64,000 nt of DNA from Pigmentiphaga litoralis (GCF_013408655.1 NZ_JACCBP010000001.1:3782001-3846000), one strand, 5' to 3'; positions 8,788 through 17,573 are shown, counted from the stretch's first letter. Translations and numbers: made by a program. Notes: generated by a model from the sequence alone, not told the origin.

Positions 8788-9797
8788 AACCCTTCCAGCA
8801 CCACCTTGCCTTTCGCCTTGCCTGACTCGATCAGCGCATGCGCGCGCTTCAGATTCTCGGCATTGATCGTGCCGAACTGCTCGCCCAGCGTGGTGCGGAT
8901 GATGCCGGCGTCGATCAGGTCGGCCACTTCATTCAGCAGGTGATGCTGCTCGATCATGTCGGGCGTCTGGAACAGCGAACGGGTGAACATCAGTTCCCAA
9001 TGCACCGACACGGCCTTGCGTTTGAGCGGCATGATGTCCAGCGTCTTGGGATCGTCGATCAGCAGCAGCTTGCCTTGCGGGGCGACGACCTCCACGATGC
9101 CGTCGAAGTGATCCGACGTGTTGGTCAGGCTGGCGACCTTTTCCACGTTCTCGATGCCCAGCGCCTGCAGTTGCGGCAGGAAGGGCTTGCTGTGATCGAT
9201 GACGTGATGGGCGCCCAAGGACAGGCACCACTCGCGCGTCTCAGGGCGTGAGGCGGTCGCGATCACGGTCAGGCCGGTCAGGCGGCGAGCCAGCTGGATC
9301 AGGATGGACCCGACGCCGCCCGCGCCGCCGATAATCAGCAGGTGGCCGGCGTCGCGCTTCTTGCCGACGACGGCGCCCAGCCGGTCGAACAGCAGTTCCC
9401 AGGCGGTGATGGCGGTCAATGGCAGCGCGGCGGCCTCGGCGTTGCTGAGGGTGGACGGCTTGCGGCCGACGATGCGTTCGTCCACCAGATGGAATTCGGC
9501 GTTCGCGCCCGGGCGGGCAATCGACCCGGCGTAGTAGACCGCGTCGCCCGCCTTGAACAGGGTCACGTCGGGCCCGACGGCTTCGACAATGCCCACCGCG
9601 TCCCATCCCAGCACCTTGGCTTCGCCTTCGGGCGGGGCGGCGCTTTTGCGCACCTTGGTGTCGACCGGGTTGACCGAAATGGCCTGCACGGCCACCAGCA
9701 GGTCGCGGCCGGCAGCCTGCGGCTTGGGCAGGTCCAGGTCCACCAAGGCGGCGGGATCGTTGATCGGAAGGGGGGTGTGGTAGCCGACAGCTTTCAT
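8784..9797 (-). CDS. Zinc-type alcohol dehydrogenase family / NADPH:quinone oxidoreductase
   Basis: This 337-residue medium-chain dehydrogenase shows the GroES-like N-terminal domain (VQAISVNPVDTKVR, LGWDAVG) and a Rossmann domain with the glycine motif GGAGGVGSI at about residues 156-165. The structural-zinc cysteine cluster is absent, as expected for the quinone oxidoreductase branch. It probably reduces quinones or electrophilic carbonyls with NADPH. It diverges from an HxlR regulator, the usual qorA/ytfG-type arrangement, and the 105-bp spacer holds two inverted repeats. Its stop overlaps the preceding oxygenase stop by 4 bp on opposite strands. Confidence 0.9.
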   Translation of the reverse strand: MKAVGYHTPLPINDPAALVDLDLPKPQAAGRDLLVAVQAISVNPVDTKVRKSAAPPEGEAKVLGWDAVGIVEAVGPDVTLFKAGDAVYYAGSIARPGANAEFHLVDERIVGRKPSTLSNAEAAALPLTAITAWELLFDRLGAVVGKKRDAGHLLIIGGAGGVGSILIQLARRLTGLTVIATASRPETREWCLSLGAHHVIDHSKPFLPQLQALGIENVEKVASLTNTSDHFDGIVEVVAPQGKLLLIDDPKTLDIMPLKRKAVSVHWELMFTRSLFQTPDMIEQHHLLNEVADLIDAGIIRTTLGEQFGTINAENLKRAHALIESGKAKGKVVLEGF

Positions 9798-9841
9798 GGC
9801 GTTGCCTTGCGAGAGAGATAACGAACCGCTAAATTAGGCCA

Positions 9842-9857
9842 TACCGACGTTTCGGTA
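9842..9857. promoter_or_regulatory. Inverted repeat upstream of quinone oxidoreductase
   Basis: TACCGA and TCGGTA (perfect 6-bp arms, 4-bp spacer CGTT) lie 45 bp upstream of the oxidoreductase ATG at 9797. This is a candidate HxlR-family operator. Confidence 0.5.
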
Positions 9858-9873
9858 AATACGCCAATTTTGT

Positions 9874-9896
9874 GTATCTAGTACCCTTTTGGATAC
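9874..9896. promoter_or_regulatory. Inverted repeat upstream of the HxlR gene
   Basis: GTATC and GATAC arms flank a 13-bp spacer and end 6 bp before the HxlR ATG at 9903. The GTAT/ATAC half-site style resembles HxlR-family operators, so this is a candidate autoregulatory site. Confidence 0.5.
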
Positions 9897-9902
9897 TGTC
9901 CC

Positions 9903-10316
9903 ATGACCCCGAAAAACTACGACTGCGCGGCGGGCTGCCCGGTCGAAGCCACCCTGGACCTGATCGACGGCAAGTGGAAAGGCGTGATCCTGTACCACTT
10001 GTGCGACGGCACGATGCGTTTCAACCAGCTGCGCAAGGCGCTGGCCGGCATCACGCAGCGCATGCTGACCAAGCAGCTGCGCGAACTGGAAGAATGCGGG
10101 CTGATCGTGCGCAAGGTCTATGCGCAGGTGCCGCCCAAGGTCGAATACACCCTGTCCGCGGAAGGCGACAGCCTGCGGCCGGTGATCACGGCGCTGGCCA
10201 CGTGGGGCCAGGCGCGGCTTGCACGCGTCAATGCGGATAACGCCGCCGTCAGCGCCGCGGCCGTGGAACGCGACGCCGCCGAAGGCGCCGACCCCTACGC
10301 CCTGCACGCAGCCTAG
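9903..10316 (+). CDS. HxlR-family transcriptional regulator
   Basis: This 137-residue protein has the classic HxlR domain: CPVEATLDLIDGKWKGVIL, then RFNQLRKALAGITQRMLTKQL as the winged-helix recognition segment and LRELEECGLIVRKV. Two cysteines near the N-terminus (Cys8, Cys12; YDCAAGCPVE) could be redox sensors, as in QorR and YodB. It diverges from the quinone oxidoreductase and most likely represses it until quinone or electrophile stress modifies the cysteines. The C-terminal 25 residues are an Ala-rich tail. Confidence 0.9.
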   Translation: MTPKNYDCAAGCPVEATLDLIDGKWKGVILYHLCDGTMRFNQLRKALAGITQRMLTKQLRELEECGLIVRKVYAQVPPKVEYTLSAEGDSLRPVITALATWGQARLARVNADNAAVSAAAVERDAAEGADPYALHAA

Positions 10317-10377
10317 CTCTGCAGTTGTACTATGCACACGGTCCGGCGCCCTTGCCGGCCCCCACTCCCAGCGGCCG

Positions 10378-11229
10378 ATGAAGACACCCAAAAGAATCCT
10401 ACCCCTCGTTGAAGAAGGCCTCGTCGATGACGTGCTGCGTCAGTTGATGAGCGGCAAGGAAGCGACCGTCTATGTGGTCCGCTGCGGCGACGACGTGCGC
10501 TGCGCCAAGGTCTACAAAGAGGCCAACCAGCGCGCCTTCCATCAGGCCGTGTCGTACACCGAGGGCCGCAAGGTCAAGAACAGCCGTCAGGCGCGCGCCA
10601 TGGAAAAGGGCACGCGCTACGGCCGCAAGATGCAGGAAGAAACCTGGCAGACGGCCGAGGTCGATGCGCTGTACCGACTGGCCAATGCCGGGGTGCGCGT
10701 GCCGCAACCCTATCTGTGCCACGAAGGCGTGCTACTGATGGAACTGGTGACCGACGCCGACGGCAACGCCGCGCCACGCCTGAACGATATCGAACTGACG
10801 CCGGACCTGGCCCGCCGTTATCACGCCATGCTGATCGAGCAGGTCGTGCTGATGCTCTGCGCCGGCGTGGTGCATGGCGACCTGTCGGAATACAACATTT
10901 TGGTCGATGCCAACGGCCCGGTCATTATCGACTTGCCGCAGGCCATCGATGCCGCCGCCAACAACAATGCCGGCGTAATGCTGGAGCGGGATGTCGAGAA
11001 CCTGGCCACCTTCTTTGCGCAGACTGCGCCGGAACTGGCGGACACGCAGTACGGCAAGGAAATCTGGAAGGCTTACGAGGCAGGCGAGTTGCGGCCCGGC
11101 ATGACGCTGACCGGCAAGGTGGAAGTCGATCATCGTCCGGCCGATGTGGGCGCAGTGCTGCGCGATATCGAAGCGGTGCGGCGCGAAGAAGAAGATCGGC
11201 TGCGCGCGCTGCAGGAAATGCGGCACTGA
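10378..11229 (+). CDS. RIO-like (PA4780-type) serine protein kinase
   Basis: The protein has 283 residues. It shows a nucleotide-binding loop SGKEATVYV (25-33), candidate Lys44 in CAKVYK, the catalytic loop HGDLSEYN (166-173) and the metal-binding IIDLPQAID (Asp185). This is the bacterial RIO1/RIO3-like kinase group. It is a cytoplasmic protein kinase; its targets are unknown. ATG 10378 was chosen because residues from MKTPKRILPL onward match the family. The 53 upstream codons in the open frame are a shadow of the HxlR 3' end. There is no convincing Shine-Dalgarno. Confidence 0.85.
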   Translation: MKTPKRILPLVEEGLVDDVLRQLMSGKEATVYVVRCGDDVRCAKVYKEANQRAFHQAVSYTEGRKVKNSRQARAMEKGTRYGRKMQEETWQTAEVDALYRLANAGVRVPQPYLCHEGVLLMELVTDADGNAAPRLNDIELTPDLARRYHAMLIEQVVLMLCAGVVHGDLSEYNILVDANGPVIIDLPQAIDAAANNNAGVMLERDVENLATFFAQTAPELADTQYGKEIWKAYEAGELRPGMTLTGKVEVDHRPADVGAVLRDIEAVRREEEDRLRALQEMRH

Positions 11230-11277
11230 GCACGCTCGACATTGAGCGCGTTCCGCCGTGGTGGGGCGCGGCAGGGA

Positions 11278-12180
11278 TCAGCCCCGCCGCTTCCCGTCCA
11301 CCACCATCTCCCCCAGAAAATCCAGGAAGCACGCGATCCGCAGCGCGATCTGCGTATTGCGGTAATACACCGCGTTGATCGACTGGAAGGAATCCACCGT
11401 GTCCTTGGCCAGCACCTGCACCAGGTCGCCCCGCTCACGGTCCGTTTCGGTCAGGTAATCCGCCAGGCTGGCGATGCCCTGTCCCGCCAGCGCCAGCAGC
11501 CGCAAGGTCTCGCCATTCGATGCGGCAATGCGCGGTTCGACCACGAAGGGGTGGCCGGACTCGTCAAGCACCGGCCACCGGTTCAGCCCCGGCAGTTGAT
11601 TGAAGCCCAGCAAGTCATGCCCGTTCAGCGCCGCCACGTTGCGCGGCTTGCCCCGTTGGCGCAGATACTCCGGGCTGGCCAGCAACCGCACGCGGCTCAT
11701 GAACAGGTGCCGCGCACGCAGCGTCGAATCCTGCAGCGTACCGATGCGGATGGCGACGTCGGTGCGGTGTTCAAGCAGGTCGATGATTTCTTCGCTGCTG
11801 TCCAGCTCCAGCGTGATGTCGGGATAGCGTTCGCGAAACTCGCCCACCAGCGGCACAATCACATGGAACATGAAGGCGGGCGCGGCGTTGACCCGCAAGC
11901 GGCCCGACGGCTTCTGCTGGCGGATCGCCACCTGCTCTTCGGCCTCTTCCACCGACGCGATGATCTGCCGCGCCTGTGCCAGAAAGGCGGTGCCTTCTTC
12001 GGTCAGCTCGATGCGCCGCGTGGTGCGGTTCATCAGGGCCGTGCCCAGCTTCTTTTCGAGCCGGCTCAATGCCCGGCTGATGCCCGAGATGGTCTGGCCA
12101 AGCTCGTTGGCCGCCGCCGTGATGGACCCGGTGTCGATCACGGTGCAAAAGGCGAGCAGTTCGTCGAGCGTGGTTTTCAT
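11278..12180 (-). CDS. LysR-type transcriptional regulator
   Basis: This 300-residue protein has a winged helix-turn-helix at about 4-63 (ITAAANELGQTISGISRAL, LMNRTTRRIELTEEG) and an effector domain starting GRLRVNAAPAFMFHVIVP. It belongs to the DsdC/CrgA-like branch that often regulates quinone or aldehyde stress genes. ATG 12180 was chosen; the longer open frame reads into the histidine kinase gene. The two-component pair lies immediately upstream on the same strand with a 13-bp gap, so read-through is possible. It is convergent with the RIO-like kinase. Confidence 0.9.
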   Translation of the reverse strand: MKTTLDELLAFCTVIDTGSITAAANELGQTISGISRALSRLEKKLGTALMNRTTRRIELTEEGTAFLAQARQIIASVEEAEEQVAIRQQKPSGRLRVNAAPAFMFHVIVPLVGEFRERYPDITLELDSSEEIIDLLEHRTDVAIRIGTLQDSTLRARHLFMSRVRLLASPEYLRQRGKPRNVAALNGHDLLGFNQLPGLNRWPVLDESGHPFVVEPRIAASNGETLRLLALAGQGIASLADYLTETDRERGDLVQVLAKDTVDSFQSINAVYYRNTQIALRIACFLDFLGEMVVDGKRRG

Positions 12181-12193
12181 GAAGGGATCGCGC

Positions 12194-13567
12194 TCACGCC
12201 AACGTCGGTGGCCGCGATTCGCGCCGGACCGCTGCGACAAATCCATCGATCTCCACGCCCCGCATCCGGTTCGCAAACGTGACCTCCAGCCCCTGGATGC
12301 GCGCCACGCGCCGTGCAATCGACAGGCCGAGCCCGCTGCCCTGCTCTTGCTGTCCGGGCATCCGGAAGAACCGGTCCCCCAGCCGTTCCAGCTGGTCGGG
12401 CGACACACCCGGCCCGCAATCTTCGATCTCGATGCTGTCTGGAAGGAACCGCAGGGTGACCAGGCCGCCATCGGCGCTGTACCGCGCCGCGTTGTCCACC
12501 AGGTTCCGAAGCAGCAGCACCAGCAGATGTTCGTCCCCGGTCACAGGAAGCGCCACCGCCCCTGCCGGCGGCCAGATCACTTCGATGTCCACATTCTTGC
12601 GCTGGGCCAGGGCAAGGCAGTCCGAGATGGCCTGCTCCGCCACGCGTGGCCACGACACGTCACCGGTAAAGCCTGCCTGCGTCACATTTTCCAGTCGCGC
12701 CATGGCCAGCAGTTGCGACACCAGGCGATTCAGACGTTCGATGCCAAGCTCGAGTTTGGCACCCGCGTGCAGGCGTTCGGCCGGATCGGTCGCCCGCTGG
12801 ACGACTTCCCATTGCGACCGCAACGCGGCCAGCGGCGTGCGCAGTTCATGCGCGGCATCGGCGGTCAGGCGCCGCTCGTGCTCGATCGACGCGGACGCCC
12901 GCGCCATCAGCCGGTTGGTCGCCTGGACCAGCGGCGCGATTTCTCCGGGCACCGCCTTGACATCAAGCGGCGTAGGATCGTCCACGCTGCGATGTTCGAT
13001 GTCGCGTGACAGCTCCCGCACGGGCCGCAAGGCGCGCCGCACGCTCCACCCCATCAGAAGCATCAGGATCGGCAGCCCCACCAGCCAGGGAACGATCTGC
13101 CCAAGCATGTTGGACATGATCAGTTCATCGCGCTCGCCCAAGCGCTGGCCGACCGCCACCCGCCAGCCCCCGCGTTCGTCCTCAAGGTAATACACGCGCC
13201 AGGCGGTGCCCGCGATGTCCACATCGGCAAATCCATGCGTGCCGTCCCGCTTCGGCAAGGTTTCCGTGTCGCGTTCGATGCGCAGGTTGCGCCCATCCGG
13301 GGCCCACGCAGACACGGCAACGTCGCCGAGTACCGCGTCGCCCTGGCTGCCGCGCGGTACCGCTTGCGGAATGCGCCGGGCATCCAGCGCGTCAACCTGG
13401 AACAGGGGCAGCAGCGCATAAGTCTGCTGCGCCATCCTGACCATGTCCGTGTCGTAGAGCTCGTTGATTTCCAGTTCGGCGCGCCAGTAAGTCACCGCGA
13501 TCGTCAGCAGCCAGGCCACGGGCGCGGCCAGCAGTATCGAGATGAAAAGGCGCCGCTGCAGGGTCAT
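12194..13567 (-). CDS. Sensor histidine kinase, QseC-like
   Basis: This 457-residue inner-membrane kinase has TM1 at about 8-27 and a periplasmic sensor of about 130 residues. TM2 lies at about 158-177, followed by a HAMP region (RRALRPVRELSRDI). The H-box DAAHELRTPLAAL carries the phosphoacceptor His240. ATPase boxes follow: N (LVDNAARY), G1 (EDCGPGV) and G2 (GSGLGLSI). Its ATG overlaps the response-regulator stop by 4 bp. The sensor length and architecture resemble QseC/TctE-type kinases; the stimulus is unknown. Confidence 0.92.
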   Translation of the reverse strand: MTLQRRLFISILLAAPVAWLLTIAVTYWRAELEINELYDTDMVRMAQQTYALLPLFQVDALDARRIPQAVPRGSQGDAVLGDVAVSAWAPDGRNLRIERDTETLPKRDGTHGFADVDIAGTAWRVYYLEDERGGWRVAVGQRLGERDELIMSNMLGQIVPWLVGLPILMLLMGWSVRRALRPVRELSRDIEHRSVDDPTPLDVKAVPGEIAPLVQATNRLMARASASIEHERRLTADAAHELRTPLAALRSQWEVVQRATDPAERLHAGAKLELGIERLNRLVSQLLAMARLENVTQAGFTGDVSWPRVAEQAISDCLALAQRKNVDIEVIWPPAGAVALPVTGDEHLLVLLLRNLVDNAARYSADGGLVTLRFLPDSIEIEDCGPGVSPDQLERLGDRFFRMPGQQEQGSGLGLSIARRVARIQGLEVTFANRMRGVEIDGFVAAVRRESRPPTLA

Positions 13568-14238
13568 GGCTGTTCCCCGTCAACAGTGCCTAGCGCGTAG
13601 CCCGACCCGCGCAAGGTACGCACGATCTTCGGGTGCAGTTTGCGGCGCAGGTGATGGATATGGACTTCGAGCGTATTGCTCTCAAGGACGTCGTTCCAGT
13701 CGTACAACTTTTCGCGGATGAAATCGCGCGTCAACACGCGGTTGGGGTGCGTCAGGAACAGCTCGAGCAATGCGGCCTCGCGGGTGGTCAGCTCGACAGG
13801 AAGCCCGCGCCAGAAGGCCTGGTGAGACGACGGTTCGTAGCGCAGTTCGCCATGCATCCAGACCGGCTCCGGCATGCCCGCGCTGCGCCGCGTCACCGCG
13901 CGCAAACGCGCCGCCAGTTCGTCGAGCGTGACCGGCTTGACCAGGTAGTCGTCGGCGCCAGCGTCCAGACCACCAATCCGGTTTTCCACCGCGTCGCGCG
14001 CCGTCAGCACCACGACAGGTATCCGTTTGCCCGCGGCGCGCCAGCGTGTCAGCCAGACCATGCCGTCATCGCCGGGCAGACCCAGATCCAGCACGACGGC
14101 GTCATAGGCCACGGCAGCCAGTGCGTGATCCGCCTCCTTGCCGTTACGGAACCAGTCCACGGCATAGCCGAGCAACCTCAGTCCGCGTGACAGGCCGTCA
14201 CCAAGCAGGGAGTCGTCTTCAACAATCAGTATTCGCAT
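13564..14238 (-). CDS. OmpR-family response regulator, QseB-like
   Basis: The protein has 224 residues. The receiver domain has the acidic pair EDD (7-9), phosphoacceptor Asp51 (VVLDLGLPG), the conserved Thr of VVLTARD and Lys of YLVKPV. A C-terminal OmpR/PhoB winged helix follows (LTTREAALLELF, NTLEVHIHHLRRKL). ATG 14238 was chosen because MRILIVEDD is the canonical start. It forms an operon with the downstream kinase (ATGA overlap). Its direct targets are not evident. Confidence 0.93.
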   Translation of the reverse strand: MRILIVEDDSLLGDGLSRGLRLLGYAVDWFRNGKEADHALAAVAYDAVVLDLGLPGDDGMVWLTRWRAAGKRIPVVVLTARDAVENRIGGLDAGADDYLVKPVTLDELAARLRAVTRRSAGMPEPVWMHGELRYEPSSHQAFWRGLPVELTTREAALLELFLTHPNRVLTRDFIREKLYDWNDVLESNTLEVHIHHLRRKLHPKIVRTLRGSGYALGTVDGEQP

Positions 14239-14394
14239 GCGCGCGCCACGGGAGCCTTTGGGACCGGCCAAGCGTACCACTGCGAATGGATGACCTTGCG
14301 CGGCCTTTGCTTAATGTCTGGTTAAGGTTGGGCCTCTACCCTGCGACCCTGACAAAGGAAGTTCCGCACCGCGACCCCAAGGACGTTTGCACCA

Positions 14395-15075
14395 ATGGCT
14401 TTTTTCAATACCCTGATCGCCCAGACCGGCGACAGCCGCCAGAATCTGATCGACACACCCTTCGTCCAGGCCTGCCTGAGAGGCGAAGTATGGCCCGAAA
14501 GCTACCGGGCTTTTCTGCAGGAAACCTACCATCACGCGCGTCACACGGTGCCTATCCTGCGTGCCTGCCGTGACGCCTTGAAGGATCGTCCCGTCTGGTT
14601 GGTCGCGGCCTTGGACGAATACATCGACGACGAACAGGGTCACGGCGAGCGCATCCTGAATGACATCACCGCATCAGGCGGCGACGCCCAATCGGTGCGG
14701 CATGGCACGCCCGGCGCGGCGACCGAGCTCCTGGTCGCCTGTGCCTACGACATGATCGACCGTCACCAAGCGATCGGCGTGTTCGGCATGCTGCATGTGC
14801 TGGAAGGCACGACCGTCGCGCTGGCGTTGGCAGCAACCGACCGGATCCAGCAAGGGCTGCGGTGGCCCGATCAGGCATTCACCTACCTTCGCTCGCATGG
14901 CACCTTCGATCGGGAACGGATCGCGCAATTTGCGATGGTGATGGATGAAATCGACAAGGAAACCGATAGACGGACGATCATCGACAGCGCGCGGATGTTC
15001 TATCGGCTTTACGGCGACATGCTGCGCAGCCTGCCCCAGGTGTCGCTCAGATCAGCGCACTGCGATCCGGCGTAA
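14395..15075 (+). CDS. Heme-oxygenase-fold (TenA/HDO-like) protein
   Basis: This 226-residue all-helical protein belongs to the TenA/PqqC/heme-oxygenase-like superfamily. Candidate metal ligands of the diiron-oxidase (HDO) type are visible: Glu43-x6-His50, Glu80 with His83, Glu137 and His168. The last expected helix reads SHGTFDRERI, so the usual DxxH motif has Arg175 where His is expected. It could be a degenerate HDO, a thiaminase-like hydrolase or an iron-containing redox enzyme; I cannot choose. A fair Shine-Dalgarno (AAGGA) precedes ATG 14395. It overlaps the convergent PEBP gene by 29 bp. Confidence 0.7.
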   Translation: MAFFNTLIAQTGDSRQNLIDTPFVQACLRGEVWPESYRAFLQETYHHARHTVPILRACRDALKDRPVWLVAALDEYIDDEQGHGERILNDITASGGDAQSVRHGTPGAATELLVACAYDMIDRHQAIGVFGMLHVLEGTTVALALAATDRIQQGLRWPDQAFTYLRSHGTFDRERIAQFAMVMDEIDKETDRRTIIDSARMFYRLYGDMLRSLPQVSLRSAHCDPA

Positions 15076-15700
15076 TCGGCACGGCGGTGTCTTCGGTCGC
15101 CCCGATCTTGATGCTGCCGTCCGGCCGTTCATAGGTGCCGATCAGGCAGCCGCTGGCCACCGCGCGTTCGCGCAGCGCATCCAGCACTTCATCGCGGCCG
15201 GGGGTCGACGAAAACGGCTCGCCCGCGGCCAGCGCGAACACCTGGAACGCGTACCGGTGCGGGCCGTGGCCCGGGGGCGGATCGGGGGGCAGCCACTTGG
15301 CGGTCAGATAGGAATTGCGGCCGGTGTGCAGGCCATCGTCGCCTTCGTGGTCGGGGCTTTCGAGTGCGCCGGCTTCCAGGGCGCCATCGCTGCCCACCGG
15401 CAGGTCCACCACAATCGCGTGGACCAGGGGCTTGGGGGTGGGCGCATCGGCATCTTCGACGATCAGCACCACCGCGGCTGCATTGGACGGTACGCCGGTC
15501 CACTGCACGGGGGGCGAGATGCCGACGCCGTCGGCCGTGTATTGCTCGGGAATGGGAGCGTGATCGACAAAGGCCAGGCTGTGCACGGTCAAGGACGCGC
15601 TGCCGGCACCGGTGCCGATCTGGTTGAAGGCAATCTTGTCGAGCCCGGCCCGCTGGTTCTGCAGCGCGTGGCCGATGCTGTCGGGCAGTTTTTCCAACAT
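15047..15700 (-). CDS. YbhB/YbcL-type PEBP (Raf kinase inhibitor-like) protein
   Basis: The protein has 217 residues. The phosphatidylethanolamine-binding fold is recognisable from IPEQYTADGVGISPPVQW, VLIVEDADAP, LVHAIVVDLP and GPHRYAFQVFAL, the family's anion-pocket segments. There is no signal peptide, so it is presumably cytoplasmic. It carries about 30 extra N-terminal residues before the core. Biochemical role in bacteria is unclear. The last ten codons overlap the convergent heme-oxygenase-fold gene. Confidence 0.9.
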   Translation of the reverse strand: MLEKLPDSIGHALQNQRAGLDKIAFNQIGTGAGSASLTVHSLAFVDHAPIPEQYTADGVGISPPVQWTGVPSNAAAVVLIVEDADAPTPKPLVHAIVVDLPVGSDGALEAGALESPDHEGDDGLHTGRNSYLTAKWLPPDPPPGHGPHRYAFQVFALAAGEPFSSTPGRDEVLDALRERAVASGCLIGTYERPDGSIKIGATEDTAVPITPDRSALI

Positions 15701-15799
15701 GATGGTTCTCCCTTGCGTGGCTCGCCCCGGGCGCGCGTATGGCGTCCAGGGGCAAGCGTCATCGTAGGAGCTTGCGGCGTAACACGGCTTGATAAGTTG

Positions 15800-16306
15800 C
15801 TACGAGACCCGACGCCGCGCCGCCACGACCAGCAGGTTCTGGAGCATGTCCCGCAGATTGACGGCGACGAAGTAGGCGTTGTCGTCGAGCGATCGCGGAA
15901 ACATGTCTGCCGCGCACAGCGCGCCGAGCGGGTACTGGTCGGCATCCCGCACGCACAGGCCCATGTAGAACTGGATGTACGGGTTCCCGGCGACCAGGGG
16001 ATGATCGGCATAGTCCGGGTCCATCCTGGCATTTGGAATGATCAGCGGAATGTCTGACTGGATGGCGAATTGGCAGAACGTTTCGTCCCGTCGGGATTCG
16101 ATCAGGTCTCCGCCCATCGCGCTGGTGAACCACTGCGTTTCCTGGCCGAGCAAGGAAAAGCCGGCAATTGGCGTCCGTGTCATTTTCTGAAGGATGTTGG
16201 CCGCCGACACGAAGCTTTTGTGCACGGACGCGTCCATGGTCTTGAACCGTTCCACTGCGGCGATGCGCAGGCGTTCTTCGGCCGGTTCCTGGAACCTGAT
16301 GTTCAT
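15800..16306 (-). CDS. GAF-domain protein
   Basis: This 168-residue protein is essentially one GAF domain (about 20-160): a sequence around IAGFSLLGQETQWF, then FCQFAIQSDIPLIIPNA and YMGLCVRDADQYPLGALCAAD, the order typical of stand-alone GAF sensors. There is no output domain, kinase or cyclase. It may bind a small ligand or sense redox; which is unknown. It lies about 100 bp upstream of the PEBP gene on the same strand. Confidence 0.8.
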   Translation of the reverse strand: MNIRFQEPAEERLRIAAVERFKTMDASVHKSFVSAANILQKMTRTPIAGFSLLGQETQWFTSAMGGDLIESRRDETFCQFAIQSDIPLIIPNARMDPDYADHPLVAGNPYIQFYMGLCVRDADQYPLGALCAADMFPRSLDDNAYFVAVNLRDMLQNLLVVAARRRVS

Positions 16307-16517
16307 GCTGACTCTCTGAAAGGGGGGAACGCGCCATGAAAGGGGGACGCGCCAGCTGCGGGCGACAGGCCTATTTGTATCAGTTTACGCCTGCACCATT
16401 CATAAATGGTTACGTGGCGTTTTGCCACGACAGGTTGATTCAAGGTTCAAGATTGAATAGTTGAAGGCCGGCTCTTAGGATGCGACTACATAACGACAAA
16501 AGCAGACTGGAGACACC

Positions 16518-17510
16518 ATGTCCAACCTTCGTCCCGCCTCGCTGGCCCTGGCCAGCGTCGCGCTGGCAGGCGCGCTCGCGCTCGCCCCTCTGATCGCTCA
16601 GGCCCAGGCCCAGGCGTTCCCCGACAAGCCCATTCACATCATCGTGCCGTTGCCGCCGGGCGGATCGAACGACGTGCTGGCGCGCATCGTGGGCCAGGAA
16701 ATGTCCAAGACCTTCGGGCAGCCGGTCATCGTCGAAAACAAGCCGGGTGCGGCCGGCAATATCGCGACCGACTACATCGCCAAGTCGGCGCCGGACGGCT
16801 ACACGATTGCGATTGCGCCGAACCAGACGGTGGCCGTCAATCCCGTGCTGTATCCGAAGCTGCCGTTCGATGCGTCACGCGATCTGACGGGCGTGACGAT
16901 GATGGGCCGGGTGCCGCTGGTGCTGGTGGTGCCGCCGCAGGTCAAGGCCAATTCGGTGGCCGACGTGATCGCGATGGCGAAGGCGTCGCCCGACAAGTTG
17001 ACGTTTGCAACGGCCGGGTCAGGCAGTCCGCAACATATGTCGGCGGAAATCTTCAAGTCGATGACAGGCGTGCGGATGACGCAGGTGCCCTATCGCGGCT
17101 CGGTGCCGGCGCTGGTCGATGTGCTGGCGGGCACGGTCGACATGATGTTCTGCCCGATCAATTCCGCCCTGCCCTATATTCGCAGCGGCAAGTTGCGCGC
17201 GCTGGGCATCACGGGCGAAAAGCGGCTGCCGCTGCTGCCGGACGTGCCGACGATTGCGGAAACGCTGCCGGGTTACGAAAGCGATATCTGGATCGGGATG
17301 ATTGCGCCGGCCAAGACCCCGGCGCCGGTGATCGCCAAGCTCAATACCGAATTGCGCCGCGCGCTGGCCTTGCCTGAAGTGAAGGACAAGCTGGCCGAAC
17401 AGGGCATCTTTACCGAGACGAGCACGCCGGAAGCCTTTACGGCAACGATGGCCGCCGACCAGAAACGGTGGGCGGAAGTGATCAAGAACGCGAACATCCG
17501 GCCCGAGTGA
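16518..17510 (+). CDS. Bug-family (TTT) solute-binding protein
   Basis: The protein has 330 residues. The signal peptide is about residues 1-33 (LALASVALAGALALAPLIAQ). A Bug domain follows with the family hallmarks FPDKPIHIIVPLPPGGSNDVLAR, IVENKPGAAGNIA and YRGSVPALVDVLAG. Bug proteins bind carboxylates or amino-acid-like ligands in the periplasm, usually with a TctAB transporter located elsewhere. It faces a gamma-glutamyltransferase gene across a strong shared terminator hairpin, with a LysR regulator beyond. Confidence 0.9.
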   Translation: MSNLRPASLALASVALAGALALAPLIAQAQAQAFPDKPIHIIVPLPPGGSNDVLARIVGQEMSKTFGQPVIVENKPGAAGNIATDYIAKSAPDGYTIAIAPNQTVAVNPVLYPKLPFDASRDLTGVTMMGRVPLVLVVPPQVKANSVADVIAMAKASPDKLTFATAGSGSPQHMSAEIFKSMTGVRMTQVPYRGSVPALVDVLAGTVDMMFCPINSALPYIRSGKLRALGITGEKRLPLLPDVPTIAETLPGYESDIWIGMIAPAKTPAPVIAKLNTELRRALALPEVKDKLAEQGIFTETSTPEAFTATMAADQKRWAEVIKNANIRPE

Positions 17511-17519
17511 ATATGCCAA

Positions 17520-17555
17520 GGGCCGGTCGGTTCAATCGCTTGAACCGACCGGCCC
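17520..17555. terminator. Bidirectional stem-loop between convergent genes
   Basis: A perfect 16-bp inverted repeat (GGGCCGGTCGGTTCAA and its complement) with the 4-base loop TCGC lies between the Bug stop (17510) and the gamma-glutamyltransferase stop (17574). There is no U-tract on either side, so termination may need Rho or rely on the stem. Confidence 0.75.
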
Positions 17556-17573
17556 CTGCCAAAGCGGAGCGGC

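Noticed and set aside
11268..11290. Terminator hairpin between the RIO-like kinase and LysR
   Set aside because: GCGGCAGGG/CCCCGCCGC has a mismatch, overlaps the LysR stop codon and lacks a U-tract; too weak to list.
12178..14280. LysR gene as third member of the two-component operon
   Set aside because: Only a 13-bp gap supports it; LysR genes usually have their own promoter and no shared function is visible, so it is described separately.
16446..16457. TTCAA-GA-TTGAA palindrome upstream of the Bug gene
   Set aside because: Short AT-rich inverted repeat expected by chance in such a spacer; no supporting half-sites.
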